A stretch of 64,000 nucleotides of DNA, taken from the NCBI GenBank assembly GCA_001567165.1, contig LNFQ01000056.1, positions 1-64,000 on the forward strand, given 5' to 3'. The position numbers and the translations under genes were made by a program. Source of the DNA: Bacteroidetes bacterium OLB11 (lineage in GTDB: Bacteria > Bacteroidota > Bacteroidia > Chitinophagales > Chitinophagaceae). The notes under the pieces were generated by a model that saw only the letters and a list, made by a program, of their open reading frames with translations, was not told the DNA's origin and ran no database searches. This document shows, piece after piece, positions 51,083 to 62,200 of this stretch; position 1 is the stretch's first letter, and each line of letters opens with the position of its first letter.

Positions 51083-51896
51083 ATGGATATGAAAAAATTT
51101 TTTTTTAATTGGAATGGCAACCCTCTCAAGTATGATAAATAATGCCCAAAATAATCCCATTTTTTATGGAGGTGCAGGAGATGGCGAGGATATGGCTTCT
51201 TTTATTCCAAGCTACACAGCAAAGAGCTATAATGGAGGCGTAGGAGATGGCGAGGATATGGCTTCTTTTATTCCAAACTATACTGCTAAAAATTACTTTG
51301 GTGGTATAGGTGATGGATGGGCAAGTAGTGTGATAGTGTTAGGAGTTTTGCCGGTTGAGCTTCTGTCTTTCACCGGACACGAGGTTGATAATACTCATGT
51401 TTTAAACTGGAAAACGAGCATGGAATTGAATTCTTCACATTTCGTGATTGAACATTCTACCAATGCTGCTTCCTTTCTTGAATTAGGGATGAAAGATGCA
51501 GCAGGTAATTCTAAAACAGAAAAAGAATATCAATTTATAAATCGAACTCCTAAATATGGCGATAATTTTTATAGACTAAAAATGGTTGACCTCGATGGGA
51601 AATTTAAACATAGTAATGTTGTATTATTAAAATATTTAAAAAATAACACAACCATTGCAGTTTATCCAAACCCAACAGCAGAGCAGCTTAATGTGGTAAT
51701 TCATGCAAATGAACAAAACCAAAAAGCTCAATTCCAAATTTTAGACATGCAAGGGAAATTATTGCAGCAACAAGAAAGTCTTGTTGATGGAAATACTCAA
51801 TCATTCAATGTTTCTCAATATGCAAATGGTTTGTATTTTATGAAAATAAATTTTCAAAATCATTCAGAAATTGTCAAGTTTAGAATTGCAAAATAG
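51083..51896 (+). CDS. Small T9SS cargo protein with GDG repeats, frame-disrupted
   Basis: About 270 residues after one T is removed from T9 at 51098-51106, which restores the signal peptide (KKFFLIGMATLSSMINNAQ). A second start at 51089 is equally possible. The N-terminal part has 22-residue repeats with GG.GDGEDMASFIP.Y (two) and a third shorter unit, GGIGDGWASS. A T9SS-linked Ig-like domain (LPVELLSFTGHEVDN, LNWKTSMELNSSHF) and sorting domain (VYPNPTAEQLNVVI, GLYFMKIN) follow. Function unknown; it is last in the polysaccharide and secreted-protein series. Confidence 0.8.
51177..51276 (+). repeat. Tandem repeat encoding the GDGEDMASFIP units
   Basis: Two copies of a 66-bp unit begin at 51177 and 51243, with the first 34 bases of each identical. 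The length is a multiple of three, so each unit encodes 22 residues. Such repeats can expand or contract by slippage. Confidence 0.85.
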
Positions 51897-51919
51897 TAGA
51901 TTCCTCAATCATGCAACCT

Positions 51920-51951
51920 AAAAAAGCAGTGCAAAATGCACTGCTTTTTTT
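51920..51951. terminator. Bidirectional terminator between the GDG protein and rnr
   Basis: AAAAAGCAGTGCA and TGCACTGCTTTTT form a perfect stem with a 3-base loop, with A and T runs on the two sides. It serves both convergent genes. Confidence 0.9.
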
Positions 51952-51987
51952 ATGGGGGCTATTAATTATAACATGAAAGTTTTATAA

Positions 51988-53941
51988 TTAGTCGTTGACT
52001 AGTTCAAACTCAATTTGTTTTTTAAATAAATCGGCATTAAGAACTTTCACTTTGATATTTTTTCCAATTTGAAATCGGACTTTAGTGTTTTGTCCAACGA
52101 GTGTAAATTCATTTGGAATAAATTTAAATTCATCTGTAGTATTCAAAGAAGATAATGGGATAAATCCTTCACATTTTTGTTCGACAGTTTGAGCCCAAAA
52201 CCCGTGTCCTGCTACACCACTGATAACTGCTTGAAGTGTTTTCCCAATAAATTTAGTCATAAATTCCACTTGTTTATATTTCATTCCTTCTCTTTCAGAT
52301 TCCATTGCCTTGCGTTCACGTTCACTACAATGAACACATTGATTTTCGAGTTGTTGAATAATTGGATTTTGTTTTTGTTGAAGATATTTATATATAATAC
52401 GATGCACCAAAATATCGGGATAGCGTCTGATAGGAGAAGTGAAATGACAATAATGTTCAAACGCTAAACCATAGTGTCCAATATTTTTAGTGGAATAAAA
52501 AGCCTTTGCCATTGTTCTAATTCCTAATACATGCAAGATTTGATGTTCAGGATGTTTATTCGCTTCTAGCAACATTTTATTAAATGATTCTGCAATCGTT
52601 TTTGGAGTGCTCAAGTTAAATTGATAGTTAAACTTTTTAGCAAAATCAACAAATTCAATGAGCTTGTCAAAGTCTGGAATATCATGCACACGATAGGGGA
52701 ATGGAATCTCTTGATGATTGTATTTTTTTTTGCTGATAAATTCAGCAACAGTTTTATTAGCAAGAAGCATTAATTCTTCAATCAACTGATGAGCTTCTTT
52801 ACTCACTTTGATTTCAACCGCTTCGGGTACTCCATTTTCATCAAGAACAAAACTTGTTTCTTCACTACTGAAATTAATTGCTCCATTATTAAATCGTTGG
52901 CTACGGAGTTTTTGAGAAATAGAATTTAGGAATAAAACTTCTTCTAAATGTGGTCCTTCTTGCGTTTCAATAATATGCTGAATTTGTTCATAAGTAAATC
53001 TTTGATTCGAATGAATAATTGTTTTTGCAATTTGAGATGATTTAATTTGAGCGTCATCATCTATTTCAAAAATCACTGCAAAGGTGAGCTTATCTTCATG
53101 AGGTCGTAAAGAACATAATTCATTTGAAATTTTTTCGGGAAGCATAGGAATCACGCGGTCCGGTAGATACACTGAGGTTGCTCTTTGATATGCCTCTTTA
53201 TCCAATTCGGAATTTTCATTGAGGTAATGACTCACATCGGCAATATGTACTCCAATTTGGGATAAACCATTTTCTAATTTTTTATAAGAAATTGCATCAT
53301 CAAAATCTTTTGCATTATAGGGGTCAATAGTCAGTGTGAAAGTGGAGCGAAAATCTAATCGATTCTTGATTTCATTATCTTCGATTTGTTCAGACAGTTG
53401 TTCAGATTCTTTCAAAACCTCTTCTGGAAATACGAGTGAAAATCCATTTTGAATTAGAATTTCTTTCATCGCAATATCGTTCAGCTTATTATTACTTAAT
53501 ATGTCAATAATTTTTCCGATTGGATTTTTTTTCTGTTCGTTCCATTCGATAATTTTTACTAATACTTTTTCTCCATCTTGATAAGTTTCGGTTTCATTTT
53601 TTTCTATGATGATATCTTTGTTAAATGAAGGATTGTCGGGAATCACAAAAGAGATATTAGGCTTATGTTTGAGCGTTCCAATTACTTCTTTAAAACCTCG
53701 TTCAATAATTTTTGTGATAAATCCTTCAGGTCGTTTTTTTTTTATTGTTGTCGGAAATAATGCTACTTCAACAGTGTCACCTTTCATCGCTGTCTTTAAG
53801 TTTTCTCTTAAAATTTTTTATATCAAGATTATAATCTTTTGAAGTTAGGAATCCAATTCCTTGAGCACTTACATCCAGCTTACCGATATGTTTTTCGTAG
53901 TTAGGTTGTCGTTTTATTTTTTTTACTCTTTTCTTTGGCAT
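51988..53941 (-). CDS. rnr: Ribonuclease R, frame-disrupted near the N-terminus
   Basis: About 650 residues with one base removed from the T6 run at 53814-53819. Short N-terminal cold-shock domain (GKLDVSAQGIGFL), the RNB nuclease with DPYNAKDFDDAISY carrying the catalytic aspartates, HCHFTSPIRRYPDILVHRII, and a C-terminal S1 domain. It degrades structured RNA 3' to 5'. It lies 10 bases after lpxK and on the same strand. Confidence 0.93.
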
Positions 53942-53951
53942 TTTTTTATAT

Positions 53952-55059
53952 TTATTGGATTAATTCAAAATCGACTTCCAAGTCATCAATTGAAGGGTAG
54001 TATTTTTCGACAAGATGAATGAGTTGATTCTGAAAAGAAGTTTGTTCATCAAATAAAAATTGAACACCGATTGGCTGTGCATAGAAAGGCAGTTTTGAAG
54101 ACAAAATTTTATCTTGAAATAGCATTAACCTAGCAGCATCTTTTTCGGTAGTAACAATGATTTTATTTTGAGAATCGATATTCTGAAATGTTTCAATTAT
54201 TTCTTCGATATCATTTATTGTGAAATAATGATGGTCTTGAAATGGTAAATGATGGACAAATGGAAATTGTTTTTCAAGATGATTTATTAGATAAGAGGCA
54301 TTGGCAATTCCAGTTACTAAAAGCACATTTGTTTGCTCATTGATTTGCGTCTGATTTACGCTTAAAGGATAAAGTGGTTTATATTGAATGTAAGAAAAAT
54401 ATACGGTTTGATTTTGAGTTGGATTAATTTCATTAATTAAGTTCTTTTTTTCATCTAAACTCATGTTTTCAGGGCACTTCGTAATGACGATGATTTGAGC
54501 ACGTTTAGCACCACTTTTACTTTCTCGCAAAAGACCAAATGGAAGAATATAATCTCTAGTATAAAGTCGTTTGTAGTCGGTGAGTAAAATATGAATATCT
54601 GCAATGACAGAACGATGTTGAAACGCATCATCGAGTAAAACCAACTGCACATCAGGTCTGAGTTGTAAAAGAGATGGAATAGCTGTCATACGTTCTTCTG
54701 CAACACTGACAATGGTTTGAGGATATTTGGAATGAAATTGAAAAGGCTCATCGCCGATTGTGCGAGCCGTAGAATGTGTATCAGCTATTATAAAACCTTT
54801 TGTCATTCTTCGATAACCTCTGCTCAAAGTAGCTACCTTATAATTAGAAGAAAATAGCTCAATTAAATATTCAATATGAGGTGTTTTTCCAGTGCCACCA
54901 GCTGTAATATTTCCAACAGAAATTACAGGCACATCAAAGCCAACCGAAGAAGCGAGCTTCCAATCATACATTTTATTTCTAATAAAAATTAATAAACCCA
55001 TACAAGAGTGATATAGGAAGCAATAAAATTTTAAGAGCAGAAATGATTGTTTTTTTCAT
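53952..55059 (-). CDS. lpxK: Tetraacyldisaccharide 4'-kinase, frame-disrupted near the N-terminus
   Basis: About 368 residues if one base is removed at 54994-54996; the added N-terminal helix (LKILLLPISLLYG) anchors the protein in the membrane as in the family. Walker A is GGTGKTPHIEYLI and the conserved DDAFQHR motif is present. It phosphorylates lipid A disaccharide, so the organism makes lipid A. Confidence 0.92.
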
Positions 55060-55136
55060 TCAATGTTTAGGTTGCAAATATACTTGATGTAAATGGATAT
55101 GCTCAAAAGAATAATCGTTATACTTTGTTTTATTCA

Positions 55137-55732
55137 TTATTTAGGGATAATCACATTTGCTTTATCTATCCAATAGAATTCATTTTTTTTATTGGCTAAT
55201 TCAACTAAATAAAAGTTTCCTACCTCATCCAAAATATGAATTTTGCTATCAACCTTGAGCCTGCCAATTATTTTGGAGTTTTTGCTGGGAGCAAAATATA
55301 TTTGGACAGAGTCATTTTTTAGCTTGGCATTTCGTTCAGAATAATTGGTAAACCAAGTATTTGTTTTTTTTAAAATAGAAGAAGATTTTTTATAGGTTTC
55401 TTCAATTGGATGCTCAAATTGACATGAACTATCGCTTGATAAAATGATGTTGTTCGATTTCAATGTGAATACTATTTGACATTGATTTTTTTGAATTCAA
55501 ATTTATTTGAATCTATTTTTAAAAATCCTTTTACATTTACTAGCGAAAACTCTGGAGCTCCAGAAAAACAACTTAAATAGAAAAAAGAAGAATCTTCTGT
55601 AAACTGAAATAAAAACAATGTTCCATTTGCTTTATTAACTCCTTTATTGAATGAATAAACACCTGAATAATCACCTGCAATCAATGAGTATGTTGGCAAA
55701 ATCAAACAGATAAAAAAGAATATTTTTTTCAT
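55137..55732 (-). CDS. Hypothetical secreted protein with SH3-like end, frame-disrupted
   Basis: About 198 residues if one base is added to the T7 run at 55486-55492. A signal peptide (KKIFFFICLILPTYSLIA) starts it. The last ~60 residues (VQIYFAPSKNSKIIGRLK, FYWIDKANV) look like a bacterial SH3 domain, which commonly binds peptidoglycan. The middle is unrecognised. If the break is real, two short genes remain at 55472-55732 and 55137-55463. Confidence 0.6.
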
Positions 55733-55767
55733 AGCAGTAAATATATCGAAAGCATTTTACTTGTCCT

Positions 55768-55775
55768 TATATTTG
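55768..55775 (+). promoter_or_regulatory. -7 promoter element before the 55803 gene
   Basis: TATATTTG fits TAnnTTTG, 27 bases before the ATG at 55803, and lies inside the longer frame, so favours the later start. Confidence 0.45.
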
Positions 55776-55802
55776 CACCTTAAAAATATTAAAAAAATAA
55801 TA

Positions 55803-56351
55803 ATGCTTTCTCAGATTTTAGAAATATTGAAATACATTTTACCCTCTATTATTGTATTAATTGCAGCCTATTTAATCGTAAATAAATTTTTAATTAGAGA
55901 AGTAGAACGTAAACGACTAGCTATTTTTAAAGAGAATATCAACTTAACAATGCGACTGAGAATGCAAGCTTATGAAAGACTTTCTATTTTTGTCGAACGT
56001 ATGAAAGTGCAAAGTTTGATTTCAAGACATTATAATCAAAATTTGTCAGTACAAGACTTACAATTGGCAATGGTTCATTCGATTCGTTCAGAATTTGAAC
56101 ATAATGTTTCACAACAAATATATGTTTCTAGTGAAGTATGGGAAACGGTCAAGTCTGTAACAGAACAAGAAATTACAATGATTAATCAAATGGGAAGTGA
56201 ATTTGGATTAGGAACACCGGCTATTGAATTGGTGAAAAAAATGACAGAATATATGTCTGAAGAATCGGAAGAGAATTTACCAACCTTCATCGCACTTCAT
56301 ACAATAAATCGGGAAGCCAAATTAGTCTTATTTCCGCCTGAATCGAATTAA
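55803..56351 (+). CDS. Conserved Bacteroidota membrane-anchored hypothetical protein
   Basis: About 182 residues: one N-terminal membrane helix (YILPSIIVLIAAYLIVNKF) followed by a cytoplasmic, mostly helical domain (MRLRMQAYERLSIFVERM). Proteins of this shape are conserved in Bacteroidota without a known role. Start chosen at 55803, because the promoter element lies after the first in-frame ATG. Confidence 0.75.
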   Translation: MLSQILEILKYILPSIIVLIAAYLIVNKFLIREVERKRLAIFKENINLTMRLRMQAYERLSIFVERMKVQSLISRHYNQNLSVQDLQLAMVHSIRSEFEHNVSQQIYVSSEVWETVKSVTEQEITMINQMGSEFGLGTPAIELVKKMTEYMSEESEENLPTFIALHTINREAKLVLFPPESN

Positions 56352-56375
56352 CCTCACTTCATACTAAATTTTACT

Positions 56376-57740
56376 ATGAATAATATTTTATCAAAAAATC
56401 ATTTTTATTTTATTGGAATAGCCGGAGCAGGGATGAGTGCAATTGCTCAATATCTTTCAGGAAATGGTAAAGTGGTCAAAGGCAGTGATCGGCTTTTTGC
56501 TTCAAAAGAAAATGATTATATCAAAACTCAATTAGAGCAAGAAAATATTCAATGTTTTTTACAAGATGGAAGCGGAATTGATGAGCAAACCGAAGCAGTT
56601 ATTGTCTCTACTGCTATTGAAGATACTAATCTTGAAGTCATAAAAGCAAAACAAAATAATATCCCGATTATCATACGAGCAGACCTCTTAGCAGCTATTT
56701 GCGAAAGCAAAAAAACAATTGCATTAGCTGGAACATCCGGTAAATCGACTACAACTGCCATGCTATTTCATATTCTTAAAGAAAACCAAATTTCTCCTTC
56801 TCTGATTACGGGTGCAGGTTTGATTGACTTACAAAATAATGGAAAAATTGGAAACGCGTATTGTGATAAGAGTGATTGGCTCTTAATAGAAGCAGATGAA
56901 AGTGATGGAACTTTAGTGAGATACAAACCGGAAATTGGTGTGTTGCTTAGTGTTGATAAGGATCACAAAGAAATGAATGAGCTTTTTGAAATCTTCAATA
57001 CTTTTAAATTGAACTGTCAAAAATATTTTATAACGAATCAATCTCATCCTTTAGCTAAACAATTTTCAACAAACATTCAAATTGATTTTGGAGAGGGAAC
57101 TGCTTTTGAAGGGAAAAACTTTTATCAAGATGGCTTTAAAATTCATTTTGATGTGCAAGATATTCATTTTGAAATTCCCACTTTAGGAAAACATAATATG
57201 GAAAATGCACTAGCTTGTATTGCTGTAGCCAACATACTCGGAGTAACCATTCAACAATGTGCAAACGCTTTAAAACATTATCAAGGAATTTATCGAAGAC
57301 ATCAATTGCTAGGCAAAAAAGGGATGATTACTTTGATTGACGATTATGCTCACAACCCTGCAAAAATCGCAGCGTCTATCAAAGCTTGCCAACCAATTGC
57401 TCCAAAATTGATTGCTTGGTTTCAACCTCATGGATATGGCCCCACTCGTTTTATTAGACATGAATTAGTTGACGAAATAAAAACATCCTTAAGACCAAAC
57501 GATGAAATTTGGATGAGTGAAATTTATTATGCAGGTGGCACTACAAACAAAGATATTTCTGCAAACGAATTAATACAAGATTTGAAAACATTAGGAGTGA
57601 ATGCCCATTTTGTTGAACATCGTGAACAATTCCTTGATCAATTACTACCTACTATTTCATCTGAGACAGTGATATTATTGATGGGAGCTAGAGATCCAAG
57701 TCTTGAAAAATTTGCAAAAGAATGTTACCAAAAATTATAA
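56376..57740 (+). CDS. MurC-like Mur ligase
   Basis: A 454-residue three-domain Mur ligase. N-terminal UDP-binding Rossmann motif (FIGIAGAGMSAIAQYL), ATP site LAGTSGKSTTTAML, and the MurC-type motif EADESDGTL, then the C-terminal domain with DDYAHNP. It ligates an L-amino acid or peptide to UDP-MurNAc. It is not in a division cluster, and the segment after ADESDG (LLSVDKDHKEMNEL) departs from typical MurC, so it may be a paralogue or recycling enzyme. Confidence 0.82.
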   Translation: MNNILSKNHFYFIGIAGAGMSAIAQYLSGNGKVVKGSDRLFASKENDYIKTQLEQENIQCFLQDGSGIDEQTEAVIVSTAIEDTNLEVIKAKQNNIPIIIRADLLAAICESKKTIALAGTSGKSTTTAMLFHILKENQISPSLITGAGLIDLQNNGKIGNAYCDKSDWLLIEADESDGTLVRYKPEIGVLLSVDKDHKEMNELFEIFNTFKLNCQKYFITNQSHPLAKQFSTNIQIDFGEGTAFEGKNFYQDGFKIHFDVQDIHFEIPTLGKHNMENALACIAVANILGVTIQQCANALKHYQGIYRRHQLLGKKGMITLIDDYAHNPAKIAASIKACQPIAPKLIAWFQPHGYGPTRFIRHELVDEIKTSLRPNDEIWMSEIYYAGGTTNKDISANELIQDLKTLGVNAHFVEHREQFLDQLLPTISSETVILLMGARDPSLEKFAKECYQKL

Positions 57741-57789
57741 AATATTTTTCAATTTTTGATGAATCTAAATCGTTTCATCTAATATAATT

Positions 57790-57797
57790 TACTTTTG
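57790..57797 (+). promoter_or_regulatory. -7 promoter element of panB
   Basis: TACTTTTG fits TAnnTTTG, 22 bases before the panB start. Confidence 0.4.
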
Positions 57798-57819
57798 TTA
57801 TTACCTTTAAAGAAAAAAA

Positions 57820-58641
57820 ATGAGCACACAAGTTAATAAAGAATTTAAAAAAATTACAACACATGCTTTGCAAGCCATGAAAGAGCGAAATGAAAAAATT
57901 TCGATGCTTACCGCTTACGATTTTTCAATGGCGACTATATTTGATGATGCTGGGATTGATATTTTATTAGTTGGAGATAGTGCAAGCAATGTGATGTCGG
58001 GGCATGAAACCACTTTGCCGATTACATTAGACCAAATGATTTATCATGCATCTTCGGTTATTCGAGCAATCAAAAGATGCTTAGTTGTGGTGGATTTGCC
58101 TTTTGGTTCCTATCAAGGAAATTCAAAAGAAGCATTGAACAGTGCCATCCGAATAATGAAAGAAGCCGGTGCTCATTCTATCAAAATGGAAGGGGGAGAA
58201 GAAATTATCGAATCGGTGAAACGCATTATATCAGCAGGTGTTCCCGTAATGGGGCATTTGGGACTAACTCCACAAAGTATTTATAAGTTTGGCACTTACA
58301 ATGTCAGAGCAAAAGAAGAAGCAGAAGCAAATGCTCTCATCAAAAATGCACATCTCTTGCAAGATGCAGGTTGTTTTGCAATTGTATTAGAAAAAATTCC
58401 GGCTGAATTAGGAAAACGAGTTGCTTCCGAATTAAAGATACCAATTATTGGCATTGGTGCGGGTATGCACGTTGATGGGCAAGTGTTAGTTATGCACGAT
58501 ATGCTCGGAATCAACAAAGAATTTAGCCCTCGCTTTTTAAGAAGATATTTAAATTTGTATGAACAAATACTTGATGCAACCAAACAATATATTACAGATA
58601 TTAAATCAAACGATTTTCCAAATGAAAGTGAACAATATTAA
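57820..58641 (+). CDS. panB: Ketopantoate hydroxymethyltransferase
   Basis: A 273-residue TIM-barrel enzyme of pantothenate synthesis. Metal and substrate motifs: [38 protein letters not shown] and [18 protein letters not shown]. It transfers a hydroxymethyl group from methylene-THF to 2-oxoisovalerate. Other pan genes are not in the window. Confidence 0.97.
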   Translation: MSTQVNKEFKKITTHALQAMKERNEKISMLTAYDFSMATIFDDAGIDILLVGDSASNVMSGHETTLPITLDQMIYHASSVIRAIKRCLVVVDLPFGSYQGNSKEALNSAIRIMKEAGAHSIKMEGGEEIIESVKRIISAGVPVMGHLGLTPQSIYKFGTYNVRAKEEAEANALIKNAHLLQDAGCFAIVLEKIPAELGKRVASELKIPIIGIGAGMHVDGQVLVMHDMLGINKEFSPRFLRRYLNLYEQILDATKQYITDIKSNDFPNESEQY

Positions 58642-58696
58642 ATCGATTTTATAAAATAAATATGATTAAATTCACACTAAAATTAAAATTATAAAT

Positions 58697-59046
58697 ATGA
58701 ATTTTTTTTTATTGTTATTTGCTTTATTCATATTAAATAACATTTCCAAATCTCAAAATATTAAAGAAATCGTTCAAATTAATCACAATGCTACTTGGTA
58801 TGAAGGCAAAATTTTAAAATTTGAAAATGGCTCTTTTTATGTCAGCTACTACGTTTGGAGTCACTCATGGAACGAATGGGGTAATAAAGACAAATTAAAG
58901 GGATTTATTACAAACTTTTATTTACAAAATTTAAAAGAGGAGATAAGGTTGAAGTTGAGTATGGAATGATATTAGAACCTACCTCAATGATTGTAATAGG
59001 GGGAAATAAATTTCAATTAGAATATGAGAAAAAAAAATATAGGTAA
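58697..59046 (+). CDS. Small secreted protein with Tudor-knot-like domain, frame-disrupted
   Basis: About 116 residues if one T is added to T4 at 58916-58919. A signal peptide (FFLLLFALFILNNISKSQ) is followed by NHNATWYEGKILKFENGSF and WSHSWNEWGNKDKLKG. The pattern W-x-x-A/G-x-I-x(n)-W-x-x-W-x-E-W matches Tudor-knot/agenet-type barrels. The end (KRGDKVEVEYGM, IVIGGNKFQLEYEKKKYR) is another small strand-rich part. Such domains read methyl-lysine or RNA in eukaryotes; a secreted bacterial copy is presumed to bind something else. Family call is by eye. Confidence 0.6.
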
Positions 59047-59293
59047 AAAATGGGTGTCTGAAGCTTAAATCAAATAACTTTAATTGAAAATTAAGAAATA
59101 AATTACAATGCATTAGTCAGAAATATTTTATACCTAAATAGATGAATCTTTTTAATGAATTTTTTTACTAAATAACAAATTGTAATCATTTTTGTTGACC
59201 ATTTGAACATCATCCTATTGAAAGTTTTATAAATAATTATAATTTTTACACCAAAATCAAAAATTTTTTGCATTTATTTGAGTTAATAAAGTC

Positions 59294-62200
59294 GTGAAGA
59301 TTCGTTTAAATATTACATATATTATTTTTTTTCTAATTAGTCTAGTTTGTTCATTAAAAATAGACGCTCAAAACCGTTATCAAAAAGCGGGTGTTGATAG
59401 TGCGGCTATTCAAAAACGCGTACAAAGCGAATTTCAAAAAAGAGATAGCATTATCGAAGCTGCAAGAATAAAGAGAGTAAACGATAGTATTTTTAGAGTG
59501 AACGAAAAAATTAAGTTACAAAATTACAGAGATAGCCTCGCAAATGCGAGAAAAGAGCAAAGAATAAAAGACAGTATCGAAAGAGTAGAGGCCAAACAAA
59601 AATTACTAGAAGAAAGAAGAATAAAAGACAGTATTGATCTTGCAAGAAAACAATTTGTAAAAGACAGCATGTATGCAGTAAAGCTAAAAGCTGATAGCAT
59701 CAAAAATGAACAAAATCGAATACGGGATAGTATCAATGTGGCTAGGATTAAACAAATGGACAGCATCGCCAATGAAAGAAAACGAATTGCAGACAGTACC
59801 CGATTAGCCAGAATTGACGAGAATAAAAAACGAGAAGAATGGACTAAATATATCAATAGTAAACACTATAAAGACAGCGTGGAAACTAGAAGGCAATATG
59901 TGAAAGATAGTATTAAAAAAATAAAAGACAAACAACTTGCAGATATCAAAGAAGAAAGAATCCGATATAATGACAGCGTAAAATATGCTCAGAAACATAT
60001 AATAGACAGTATTTCCAACGAACGGAAACGGATTAATGACAGTACAAAACTTGCCATTCAAACCCAAAATGAAAAACTCAGATTGGAACGAGAGCGATAT
60101 AGAGATAGCCTCACAGCAGCAAGAGAAAGCAGAATGGATAGCCTTAATAAAATTAAACAAGAAAAAAGAAAAGGCAATAGCTCAAAAAAGAAAAAAGTGA
60201 CGAATGAAAAGAAAAAACTTGCCTTAGCCATTAAGATACATGATGACAAGCAAAAAGAATGGTCAAACGAAAAACTATTGAACCGAAAATGGAGCTTGCA
60301 TCGCAAAATATATCAGAACACGACTTCACGATATAACTACTATTACAATGCCAAAAGAAAGTATGATGAAGCGCTAACCAAAATAACAAAAAACAACAAA
60401 GAAGATTTCACAAAACCAATTTCGCTGACACCTTATGATATTTCAAAAGATGGAGCCAGCATCTCATCTGATATGGATACCGTCATTAAAAAGTGCTCAT
60501 TTAGTACTCAAATACATGACCCTCGCTCTAAATGGTTTGATGATTTATTTCTATTGATGGGAAAAGCATCATTTGCTAAAAATGATTATGAAAGTGCTAT
60601 TGCAACCTTTCAATATGTTGTGAATGAATATAAAGATAAAAAAAGTACAAAAGGAAAAAATGGAAGCGCTCAAAAAGAATCAATGAGCATTGCAACAATC
60701 GAAAATAAAAAAGGAATAAAAAAACTCAGTCATCATCCGGTGAGAAATCAAGCATTGATATGGCTCGCCAAGTCGTATATGAAAGCTGAACAATATGGAA
60801 ATGCAATGTCGTTATTGAATATTTTGGAAAAAGATCCAAATTTTCCAGCTAACTATAAAGCTGAAATGTATTTAGCCAAAGCAGAGTTGGAATTGAGCCA
60901 ACGAGAAAACGATGATGCTATTGCTAGTCTAGAAAAAGCTAGCACACAAAAAATAAATAGTAAACAAAAATCAAGAGTTGAATTTTTATTAGGACAACTT
61001 TATGCCGAAAAAGAAGATTTTGCAAAATCATCAACCCATTTTAAAAATTCAATTTTAGGGAAAAATTCGGCTGAAATGGATTTTTATACAAGACTCAATA
61101 TTGCAAAAAATGCATCAAAAGGTGGTGGAAACAGAGAGTATGCCAAAGCAGAATTACATAAAATTATCAACGACACAAAATTTCAAAAATTTAAAAGCGA
61201 AGCACTAAATACGTTGGCAGCCATCGAAGTGGATGATGATATTGGAAAAGCGGTAGAACTTTTGAAAAAAAGTATCAAAAATCCTGAGAACAAAAATATG
61301 TATCAAAAAGCGATTGCATTTGCCTCGCTAGGTGATATTTATTATAAACTATCAGAGTATGAACTAGCCAAAAAAGCCTATGATAGTGCAGCTGTTTTCG
61401 GTACTAATCCTCCTATTCCAGATTTGGCAAATGTCAATATTCGGAAAAATGTATTAGGTGAAATTCTTAGTTACACCAACACCATCAAACTAAATGATAG
61501 CTTGTTAGCTCTTTCATTTTTGAGTGAAAAAGATAAAATTGCAGCCGCAAAAAGAGAGCTAGAACAACGTAAAAAAATGGAAGCCGAACAGCCAGCCCCC
61601 GATCAATTGAAAGTAGAACAACTTTTGCCAATTAATAATAACAAAAAAGCATCGAATTGGTATTTCTACAATAAATCATTAGTTGAAAAAGGAGTGATGG
61701 ATTTTAAACAAAAATGGGGGAATCGAAAGCTAGAAGACAATTGGAGAAGAGCATCAGCTAACTATAATTATTCAGTTGATGCCAATGAAGACCATGATGA
61801 AGATGATAAAAAATCTGAAAAAAAAGATGCAAATATCCAAGCATTATTAGCGAAAATTCCAAAATCACCGGCAGAAAAAGATACACTTTATCTGCAAAAT
61901 CAATCCGCATTCTATAACCTTGGAATCCTTTACTACTCTCAGCTTTCAGACTATTACAACTCTATCAAAGCACTGGACACACTCTTGCAACGCTATCCCA
62001 ATACGCAATTAAAACAAAAAACGTATTATGCCCTTTATTTAGATTATGATAAACTCAATCAAAACTCTTTAGCCCAAAATTATAAAAACAAATTATTGCA
62101 AGAGTTTGGACAAAGTGAGTTATCGCTACTCGCCAATAATCCAAATTATTATGCACAAAAACTGCTAAATGAAAATGCTCTTTTTGCTCATTATGACAAT

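Noticed and set aside
59294..60200. CRISPR-like or DNA tandem array in the Asp-Ser region
   Set aside because: The spacing is irregular and the similarity is at the protein level only; DNA units are not conserved.
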